A DNA stretch of 46,528 nt from CAKZQX01 sp034437035 (lineage in GTDB: Bacteria; Chloroflexota; Chloroflexia; Chloroflexales; Chloroflexaceae): the NCBI GenBank assembly GCA_034437035.1, contig DAOTUI010000082.1:1-46528 (forward strand), in the 5' to 3' direction. The translations under genes were made by a program, and so were the position numbers. The notes below the pieces were generated by a model. It worked only from the letters and a program-made list of their open reading frames with translations. It was not told the DNA's origin and did not search any database. The stretch's first letter is position 1; each line of letters begins with the position of its first letter. Below, one piece after another: positions 9,494-15,732 of the stretch.

Positions 9494-9662
9494 GTTTGCA
9501 GGACTTACGCGGTGCGGACTGTTCCGGCCGCGTGCCAGAACCGGAAGCCGGTTTCGCCTGCGGCAGCATGGTACTTTTTTGATCTTTTGCACAAAAAAAT
9601 CCACAAAGTGTTTTTTTGTGCAAAAGATCAGGCTGCTTCCGCCCCGCCTGAGGCACTATTTC
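9494..9662 (-). repeat. Hairpin-bearing dispersed element, copy 1 (inside nuo operon)
   Basis: Begins CAGGACTTACGCGGTGCGG, then the conserved arm TTCGCCTGCGGCAGCATGG at about 9553, a hairpin at 9580-9630 (20-bp perfect stem, TGATCTTTTGCAC outermost, 11-base loop), and a degraded far arm CTTCCGCCCCGCCTGAGGC. It lies between nuoL and nuoM, which are transcribed on the minus strand. The stem is A/T-rich internally, so it could act as a terminator, an mRNA processing site or a stabiliser between the two genes. Confidence 0.85.
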
Positions 9663-9691
9663 CTTTCAGAGGAAGAATCATATAAATTGTC

Positions 9692-11707
9692 TCACAACCA
9701 GAAAACCACCCCACCAACGATGCCAACCAGCAGCACCCAGAGGAACAACCCCAGCGTGTAGAGGTAAAGCCGCCCGCTCTGCAGCGTGCGCAATCGTCCG
9801 CCGGCCCGGTTGAACAGCCCGGCAAAGCGGTCCAGGGTCGCCGAAATGCCGCGCGTCTCGTTGGTCTCAGTGGCGTGGCCCAGGTCAAGCGTCACGCCTG
9901 CCGCGGTCGCTGCGGCATGATCAAAGCCCGCTTCGATGCGCTTATTGCCCGCCGCCAGCCGCCGCGTCGTTCCCCCCAGCCCGCGCGCCACGCGATCAAA
10001 GCCCGCTTCGATGCGCTCATTGCCCGCCGCCAGCCGCCGCGCCGTTCCCCCCAGTCCACGCACGAGGCGATCAAACCCGGCTTCAATCCCATCCGCCACA
10101 GATGAGGCGTAAAATGCCAGGTTCGCCGGCAGCGCGGTTGCCCGGCTCAATCCCTGATCCAGCCGGCGCGGCAGCCCACCAAAAGTCGGCACCGGCCCGC
10201 TCCGCCAGACCCGCAGCGCGCCCAGCGCCAGCCCGGCGAGACTCGCCGCCACCGCCGACATTCGCCAGACCAGCGCGACCTCCGGCTCAGCGGGAAAGGC
10301 CAGAAATGCCTCGATCCGGCCCGCCAGCAGCCAGCCGCCGCCCAGCGCGCCCAGCGCCAGCAGCGCCATCGGCCCCAGCAGCAACCACCCCGGATCATGG
10401 CCCGCCGGCTCCGGGGCATCAGGCCGGCGCGCAAAGACTGCCACCCCGGCCCGGCTGATGTAGACCCCCGCCAGGAAGATCAACAGTAACAGCAGCAACG
10501 CCGGAGCCACACCGCGTGCGGCCGCCTGCGCCAGGATCGCCTCCTCGCTCCAGAAGCCGGAGAATGGCGGCACCCCCGCCAGCGCCAGCGCCGCCGCGCC
10601 AAAGATCAGCGTGGTCATCGGCATTGTCCGCCGCAGCCCGCCCAGGTGCCGCAGGTCGCGCGTATCGGTGGCATGATCCACCGCGCCCGCCGCCAGAAAA
10701 AGCGTAGACTTGAACAGCGCATGCGTCGTCAGATGATAGGCTGCCGCCAGCGGCCCGCCCAACCCCAGCGCCAGCAACATCTCGCCCAGTTGCGAGACCG
10801 TGGACCAGGCCAGGATGCGCTTGAGATCGGTCTGCACGGTTGCCACCAGCGCGGCGAAGAGTGCGGTCAATCCGCCCACCCAGAACACCAGGTTCAACAC
10901 CAGCGGCACCGCTGCAAACAGCGGGAAGAGGCGCAAGAGCAGGTAGACCCCGGCCGCCACCATCGTCGCCGAGTGGATCAGCGCCGATACCGGCGTCGGC
11001 CCGGCCATCGCTGCCGGGAGCCAGGCCGTCAGCGGCAACTGCGCGCTCTTGCCGATGGCCCCGGACAGGAAGAGCAGCGCGATCAGAGTCAGGCCGGCAG
11101 CGGGTAGAGCGTCCGTTTCAACTGCTTGCAGGAAGGTCGCAATATCGGTTGTGCCCACCGCCTGCAGCACCCAGAGCCAGCCCAGCAGCAGCCCCAGGTC
11201 ACCCAGGCGCGTCAGCAAGAATGCCTGCTGCGCCGCCCGCCGCGCTTCGTCCTGCCGGTACCGGAAGCCAATCAGCAGGAACGACGCCACGCCCACGCCT
11301 TCCCAGGCCACAAACAGGAGCAAGAGCGAGTCGGCCAGCACCAGCGTCAGCATCGCGCCGATAAAACCGGCGAAGGTGGCGAAGAAGCGCGCCTGTCCCG
11401 GCTCCGCGGCCATGTAGCCGACGGCATAGATCGTAATCAGCAGGCCCACCCCGGCCACGAGCAGCGCCGGCAGCAACCCCAGCGGATCAAGCCGCAACCC
11501 GACGGTGAAGGTGTAGTCGGCGCTCTGCAGCCAGGTTGTGCTGATCCGCGGACGGCTGCCCAGCAGCGCCAGCAGTGCCGACAGCGCAACAGCCGTACCG
11601 GACACCGCCAGCCGGCCCGCCGCCCGTGGCGCACGCCGACCCACCAGCAGCGCCGACAGCGCGGCAACCAGCGGTGCAAGCGGTACAATCAGCAGCAGCG
11701 CATTCAT
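9692..11707 (-). CDS. nuoL: NuoL-like complex I membrane subunit with repeat insertion
   Basis: A 671-residue antiporter-like subunit with NuoL N-terminal and proton_antipo_M regions. Motifs include FVAWEGVGVASFLLIGF (the glutamate), GAIGKSAQLPLTAWLP (the lysine) and MAGPTPVSALIHSATMV. The usual G-F-x-S-K-D-E-I-L stretch reads GFWSEEAIL (about residue 387), so its lysine is glutamate. About residues 541-596 hold 2.5 copies of a 25-residue unit beginning IEAGFDRxxRGLGGTxRRLAA; this lies where the long lateral helix of NuoL is expected, before the final membrane helix (LYTLGLFLWVLLVGIVGG). The start ATG at 11707 overlaps the nuoK stop by 4 bases, giving translational coupling. Confidence 0.95.
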   Translation of the reverse strand: MNALLLIVPLAPLVAALSALLVGRRAPRAAGRLAVSGTAVALSALLALLGSRPRISTTWLQSADYTFTVGLRLDPLGLLPALLVAGVGLLITIYAVGYMAAEPGQARFFATFAGFIGAMLTLVLADSLLLLFVAWEGVGVASFLLIGFRYRQDEARRAAQQAFLLTRLGDLGLLLGWLWVLQAVGTTDIATFLQAVETDALPAAGLTLIALLFLSGAIGKSAQLPLTAWLPAAMAGPTPVSALIHSATMVAAGVYLLLRLFPLFAAVPLVLNLVFWVGGLTALFAALVATVQTDLKRILAWSTVSQLGEMLLALGLGGPLAAAYHLTTHALFKSTLFLAAGAVDHATDTRDLRHLGGLRRTMPMTTLIFGAAALALAGVPPFSGFWSEEAILAQAAARGVAPALLLLLLIFLAGVYISRAGVAVFARRPDAPEPAGHDPGWLLLGPMALLALGALGGGWLLAGRIEAFLAFPAEPEVALVWRMSAVAASLAGLALGALRVWRSGPVPTFGGLPRRLDQGLSRATALPANLAFYASSVADGIEAGFDRLVRGLGGTARRLAAGNERIEAGFDRVARGLGGTTRRLAAGNKRIEAGFDHAAATAAGVTLDLGHATETNETRGISATLDRFAGLFNRAGGRLRTLQSGRLYLYTLGLFLWVLLVGIVGGVVFWL
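9918..10085 (-). repeat. In-frame 75-bp tandem repeat within nuoL
   Basis: The motif AAGCCCGCTTCGATGCGC recurs at 75-bp spacing with a third, partial and more diverged unit (AACCCGGCTTCAATCCC). It is in frame and encodes 25-residue units with near-identical sequence (GLGGTTRRLAAGN versus GLGGTARRLAAGN), so the array arose recently within the gene. Confidence 0.9.
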
Positions 11708-12015
11708 CCGTGGAGTTCCTCGTACGCATCAACCTGGACCGTCTGGCGGTTACGGTAGAGCAGCAGCATAATCGCCAGCCCGACCGCCATCTCGACCGCG
11801 CCGATTGTAACTATCAGAATGGTAAAGATCTGCGCGGAGTAGTCATCCGGGCGGACAAAGCGCCAGAAGGCGATCAGGTTCAGACCAATTGCATTCAGCA
11901 GCACCTCAATGCCCATCAGGATCATCACGGCGGAACGCTGCGCCAGCACCGCATAGATGCCGATCGCAAACAGGACCGCGCCAACGATCAGGTAGGCCGT
12001 CAGGGGAATAATCAT
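11704..12015 (-). CDS. nuoK: NuoK-like complex I membrane subunit
   Basis: A 103-residue, three-helix protein of normal NuoK length. The two membrane glutamates of the family are present, in MGIEVLLNAIGLN and in IGAVEMAVGLAIML, so the E-channel/antiporter link through this subunit looks intact. It overlaps nuoJ upstream (ATGA, 12012-12015) and nuoL downstream (ATGA, 11704-11707), so translation of all three should be coupled. Confidence 0.97.
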   Translation of the reverse strand: MIIPLTAYLIVGAVLFAIGIYAVLAQRSAVMILMGIEVLLNAIGLNLIAFWRFVRPDDYSAQIFTILIVTIGAVEMAVGLAIMLLLYRNRQTVQVDAYEELHG

Positions 12016-12953
12016 TGCTCACCTCGTCCATCTTTCTCCAGGTTGCGGCGTGTTTGAACCTCGGTGACACCTACCAGTTCCGCTGCGTCGGGCGGTTCTG
12101 CTTCGGCAACGGGTTGTAACGTGGGCGCTTCGGGGGCGGTGGGTTGCGCATCCACGGCCACGCGCGCCTCGCGCCCGCTTTCATCGGGGAAATGCCCGGC
12201 CCGCGCCAGGAAGACCGCGCCAAAGATACCGATCAGGATCAGCAGGCCCGCGCCCTCGAAGGCCAGCATATACTTGCCCATCAGCAAACGCCCGACCATC
12301 TCCGCCGAGTTGGGGTTGGGGGTTGCCGTTACAATCGGCCAGGCGGGACGCAGCAGCAGCAGCCCGACCAGCAGCAACCCGACGAGGGTCGCCAGGATTG
12401 CGGCCGGCTTCTTGATCGGCGTGGTCATGCTCATATCCATATGCTCATGATCTTCATGGCCGCCCTGCCCGTTCTGCCCGGCATGTTCGTCGTGCCCATG
12501 CTGCGCATCCTGTTCACCATGCTCCACATGCCCGGTATGATCACTATGCCCGTTCTGCTCCATCTGCTGATGATCATTACCCGCATGCCCGCTCTGTTTG
12601 TCCTGATCATGCTCTGCCTGCTGCTGCTCACGCGGTAGCAGGCCCAGGCTGAAGAACTTCTCAATGATCGGGAGTTGCATCCCCGCCATCATCGCTCCGC
12701 CGGGATCATGTGAGAAGAGCACCATAAACAGGATCATCACCAGCATGCCGCCGATATACATCATCACCTGGAGTAGCCCCAGCAGATCGGCGGAGAGCAG
12801 GATAAACAGCCCCGCCACCCCGATAAACGAGGCCATCAGGAAGATGCCGCTGCGAAACATACTCATTGTGGTCGCCATCCCCAGCGCTCCGGCAATCGCA
12901 ATCAAGGCACAGAGACTGAAGGCAACAATCTGGGCAACTGGACCAAGGATCAT
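12012..12953 (-). CDS. nuoJ: NuoJ-like complex I membrane subunit with histidine-rich loop
   Basis: A 313-residue protein, long for NuoJ (often 165-200). The N-terminal part is normal, with the conserved tyrosine in VMMYIGGMLVMILFMVLFS. Residues about 115-171 are a hydrophilic loop with 13 histidines and many D, E, Q and G (for example GHSDHTGHVEHGEQ and QHGHDEHAG), sitting between the third and fourth membrane helices. Two helices follow (AAILATLVGLLLVGLLLL and LAFEGAGLLILIGIFGAVFLA) and an acidic, proline-rich tail of about 60 residues. The start is ATG 12953, which overlaps the nuoH stop by 4 bases; a longer reading frame upstream is only the nuoH shadow. The loop could bind Ni, Zn or Cu, but this is inferred from composition. 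Confidence 0.93.
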   Translation of the reverse strand: MILGPVAQIVAFSLCALIAIAGALGMATTMSMFRSGIFLMASFIGVAGLFILLSADLLGLLQVMMYIGGMLVMILFMVLFSHDPGGAMMAGMQLPIIEKFFSLGLLPREQQQAEHDQDKQSGHAGNDHQQMEQNGHSDHTGHVEHGEQDAQHGHDEHAGQNGQGGHEDHEHMDMSMTTPIKKPAAILATLVGLLLVGLLLLRPAWPIVTATPNPNSAEMVGRLLMGKYMLAFEGAGLLILIGIFGAVFLARAGHFPDESGREARVAVDAQPTAPEAPTLQPVAEAEPPDAAELVGVTEVQTRRNLEKDGRGEQ

Positions 12954-13855
12954 GCCGTTCCCACCCCCAACAAAATTAATACTCCGACGATCAACACATT
13001 TACCAGGCCAACCGGGATCAACACTTTCCAGGAGAGCGCCAGCATCTGCGCGGTACTGCGCGGGCGCACCCGCGTTCCCAGCCAGAGCATCAGCGCCATC
13101 AGGCCATAGGTCTTGAGCAGCATCCAGACCGGGCCGGGCAGCAGTGGCCCGTGCCAGCCCCCTAGAAAGAGCACCGCGCCCATTGCCGCCACCACAAACA
13201 GCACCCCGGAGAGTGCCAGCCGCCATGCCACTGCCTGCCGGCCGCCGGAGGTGTGCAACACTCCCTGCCGGATCGAAGCAGCAAACGGCTCCAGGAAGGG
13301 TGCGCGGTAGGCCTGCATCAGCCCGGTAATCAGATAGAGGACAAAGCCGATCGGCTGCAGCACGATATACCAGAGCCCCGCCTGCGCCTCAACAATCGCC
13401 ACTGTCGAGAGGGATTCGGCCATCATAATCGCACCGACCAGCGCCAGCCCCAGTGGGATGACATAGGCCACCAGTTGCGCCACAATCCGGTAGCATGCCT
13501 CGACCGCATCGGGCGTATTTGCGCCCCAACCACCCAGGGCAATCCCCAGGACCACAAAGTCCACCACCACGATAAAGTAGAAGACGCCGATGCCCAGATC
13601 TTCCCCGATCAGATTGGGGCCAAAGGGAATCACCACCGTCGCCAGAGCCACCCCCAACAGCGCAATGACCGGCCCCGCCGGGTAGAGCCAGCGGTCGGCA
13701 TTGGGCGGATCGACGGCGTGACGATAATCGGCCGCAGCCGCCGGCCCCGGCTCCGTCTGCGTCCGGCGCAGCAGGGTACGCTCAAGCAACAGGGTCAGCA
13801 GCGCCCCACCCAGGAGTGCCGCCAACACCGCCGGCATCTGCAGCACTACTCCCAT
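12950..13855 (-). CDS. nuoH: NuoH-like complex I subunit lacking quinone-site motifs
   Basis: A 301-residue membrane protein that aligns by eye with NuoH over much of its length: ALGGWGANTPDAVEA for the usual AGWSSNNKYSLLGA, FLGGWHGPLLPGPVWMLLKT near the end, and a final LSWKVLIPVGLVNVL. However, the first cytoplasmic loop is about 20 residues shorter and lacks the G-P-N-R-V-G quinone-site motif (residues 25-60 read ERTLLRRTQTEPGPAAAADY and on). The glutamate after SY in helix 5 is missing (VAYVIPLG), and the D-x-P-E-A-E-x-E-L loop is replaced (RAPFLEPFAASIRQGVL). It may be a structural homologue that no longer reduces quinone. It overlaps nuoA by 10 bases. Confidence 0.85.
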   Translation of the reverse strand: MGVVLQMPAVLAALLGGALLTLLLERTLLRRTQTEPGPAAAADYRHAVDPPNADRWLYPAGPVIALLGVALATVVIPFGPNLIGEDLGIGVFYFIVVVDFVVLGIALGGWGANTPDAVEACYRIVAQLVAYVIPLGLALVGAIMMAESLSTVAIVEAQAGLWYIVLQPIGFVLYLITGLMQAYRAPFLEPFAASIRQGVLHTSGGRQAVAWRLALSGVLFVVAAMGAVLFLGGWHGPLLPGPVWMLLKTYGLMALMLWLGTRVRPRSTAQMLALSWKVLIPVGLVNVLIVGVLILLGVGTA

Positions 13856-14163
13856 TCCAGCCCACCCATGCCCCAGGCGTACGCAATCCCGGCCGAGAGA
13901 ATCGCAATAAAGACAAACATATCGGCAAAGGCCTCAAAGCCGATGGAGGCAAAGACCACTGCCCAGGGATACATAAAGATCATCTCCATGTCGAAGGCCA
14001 GGAAGATCAGCGCATAGACGGCATACCCAAAGCGGTAGTTGTTCCAGGCTGCCGGCACGTTCAGCGTCTGTAGGTCGGGATGCCGGAGCGCCGCCGCCAG
14101 CAACGCCAGCCCGACAACTACCAGGCAGATTAGCCCGACGATAGCATAGGAATTTACAATCAT
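13846..14163 (-). CDS. nuoA: NuoA-like complex I membrane subunit
   Basis: A 105-residue, three-helix NuoA/ND3-type protein. The family core is clear: YAVYALIFLAFDMEMIFMYPWAV corresponds to the usual region with conserved D-x-E and Y-P-W-A; in this copy the D and E are kept. The usual cysteine loop of quinone-site ND3 proteins is replaced by LNVPAAWNNYRFGYAV. The start is ATG 14163, with GAGG 8-5 bases upstream; an extension upstream would read through an AGAACTG microsatellite and is not accepted. It is the first gene of the nuo operon on the minus strand. Confidence 0.92.
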   Translation of the reverse strand: MIVNSYAIVGLICLVVVGLALLAAALRHPDLQTLNVPAAWNNYRFGYAVYALIFLAFDMEMIFMYPWAVVFASIGFEAFADMFVFIAILSAGIAYAWGMGGLEWE

Positions 14164-14174
14164 CACAACCTCAA

Positions 14175-14216
14175 AGAACTGAGAACTGAGAACTGAGAAC
14201 TGAGAACTAAAGAACT
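14175..14216. repeat. AGAACTG heptanucleotide microsatellite
   Basis: Four exact tandem copies of AGAACTG (14175-14202) followed by AGAACTA and AAGAACTGG. It ends about 12 bases before the nuoA start, so it lies in the presumed 5' untranslated leader of the nuo mRNA. Slippage could change the leader length. No canonical promoter was recognised between here and 14327. Confidence 0.85.
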
Positions 14217-14326
14217 GGTATGGACAACCAGGGGAAACTTTCACTTGTCATCCGGCAGCAGCAAATTATGTGCCACGGTACCGATCCCGAACCATCTACC
14301 TCCCACCTCCCGCCTCCCGCCCTCTC

Positions 14327-14462
14327 AAGTGTAGACTTTTTCGCTAGAGCGTAGTGGAATGCGGTTGGCGAGACCGGCAGAGACCGCCGCTCCCGAAACC
14401 ATGTCCCGCACCAGGACGGGCAGCGGACGCGCAGAAGCGCGTCCCTACCACAAAAAGCCTAC
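14327..14462 (+). mobile_element. MITE-like element, copy A
   Basis: About 136 bp bounded by imperfect inverted ends: AAGTGTAGACTTTTTCGC on the left and CCACAAAAAGCCTAC on the right (its complement reads GTAGGCTTTTTGTGG). Inside is a hairpin GGACGCGCAGAAGCGCGTCC. A second copy, about 88% identical by eye, lies reversed at 39981-40121. No transposase is encoded, so it would be non-autonomous. It occupies most of the noncoding space between nuoA and the PAS kinase gene. Confidence 0.8.
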
Positions 14463-14622
14463 GTCGTTACCCCAGCTTGTCTTACTGCCGCTTCTGGTGT
14501 ATGATTCCGGTCATCAGCCGGACTTTTTGCACCGCAGTAACCCTCCCCACCAGAACTAACACCTGCCCAGCTAGCCGGGCACCACGCCCACCGGATGAAC
14601 GGTAAACTCTGGAGTAGATCTT

Positions 14623-15696
14623 ATGCATGAGTCTTCGAACGAACCGGGAAACACCCAGACGTTGGACTTCCTCGCCGGGGGCGGTGCGTTGGGGCACCTG
14701 ATTCGGGTGCAGGACTGGGCGCAGACGCCGCTCGGCCCGGCTACGACCTGGCCGCAGAGCCTGAAGACCGCCCTGAGTATCTGCCTGGCATCACCGGAGC
14801 CGGCAGCACTGTTCTGGGGGCGAGAGCAGATCCAGTTCTATAACGATGCCTACCGCGCCATCATTGGGAACCGCCACCCGGCGATCCTGGGTCGCCCGGT
14901 CCGCGAGAACTGGCCGCAGGCCCACGCCGGCCTGGAGCCGATTATTGACGGCATCATGCACGGTGATCCGGCCGTGGTCACGGACGATCTGCCGCTGGAG
15001 CTGTCGGATGTGGCGGACGATGGGCGGCGGCGCAGCTTCACCCATACCTTCTCCGCCATCCGTGACGAATGGGGGACAGTTGGCGGCATCTTCCACCGCG
15101 TCACGGAGGCCCGGTTGCCCGTTCCCGCCCCGGCGGTCCCGGACGAACCCGCAGAATATATGGATTTCGTATTCGAGGCGGCAGACGCAGCCGCGTTTGA
15201 GTTGCATCTGCGCCAGGGCACCCTGCGGCATTCGCCGCGCCTGAATATGCTCTTTGGCTTTCCGCCGGAGCAGGCCACCACCCTCGCGGATTTTCGCGCC
15301 CGCTATCATCCGGATGACCGGGCTATGCTCAGCGATATGCTCCCCCGTTTACGCCAGGGAGCGCCTCATATTCACCGTGATCTCCGCATTATTCTGCCGG
15401 ACGGCACGATCCGCTGGATCCATACCCGGGGCCGGGGAGTGCCGGATGCCGCCGGGCAACCGGAGTGGGTGCGCGGTATCTCGATCGATATCACCGCGCA
15501 CAAGCAGACTGAGGAGGAGTTACGTACGGCAAAGGTGTATGCCGAGAGCATTATCGACACCCTCCACGAGCCGCTCCTTGTTCTCACCCCGGACCTGCAG
15601 ATCAAATCCACAAATGCAGCCTTTTACACGCACTTTGCGGTACGCCCGGAGGAGACGGTCGGCCGGCGCATTTACGACCTGGGCAACGGGCAGTAG
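14623..15696 (+). CDS. PAS sensor kinase, N-terminal part ended by in-frame TAG
   Basis: 357 residues up to an amber codon at 15694-15696. It opens with a PAS-like domain of a common kinase type (DWAQTPLGPATTWPQSLKTA, WGREQIQFYNDAYRAIIG, AIRDEWGTVGGIFHRVTE), has a second PAS/PAC unit (residues about 180-300, ending GISIDITAHKQTEEEL) and begins a third (YAESIIDTLHEPLLVLTPD). That third PAS is cut within GRRIYDLGNGQ; after the stop the same frame continues WNIPRLRTLLDEVLL, as in intact family members where Q and W are adjacent. The stop therefore looks like one extra codon in an otherwise intact gene. The ATG at 14623 follows GGAG at about 10 bases. With 15733-18312 it is best seen as one interrupted gene. 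Confidence 0.85.
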   Translation: MHESSNEPGNTQTLDFLAGGGALGHLIRVQDWAQTPLGPATTWPQSLKTALSICLASPEPAALFWGREQIQFYNDAYRAIIGNRHPAILGRPVRENWPQAHAGLEPIIDGIMHGDPAVVTDDLPLELSDVADDGRRRSFTHTFSAIRDEWGTVGGIFHRVTEARLPVPAPAVPDEPAEYMDFVFEAADAAAFELHLRQGTLRHSPRLNMLFGFPPEQATTLADFRARYHPDDRAMLSDMLPRLRQGAPHIHRDLRIILPDGTIRWIHTRGRGVPDAAGQPEWVRGISIDITAHKQTEEELRTAKVYAESIIDTLHEPLLVLTPDLQIKSTNAAFYTHFAVRPEETVGRRIYDLGNGQ

Positions 15697-15732
15697 TGGA
15701 ACATCCCCCGCCTGCGGACGCTCCTCGATGAG

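Noticed and set aside
9473..9604. An N-terminal extension of nuoM
   Set aside because: It passes through the dispersed element; NuoM homologues start like MLTLTIFLP.
12954..13226. An N-terminal extension of nuoJ
   Set aside because: It runs through nuoH in another frame; nuoJ proteins start at MILGPVAQI here, with a normal 4-base overlap.
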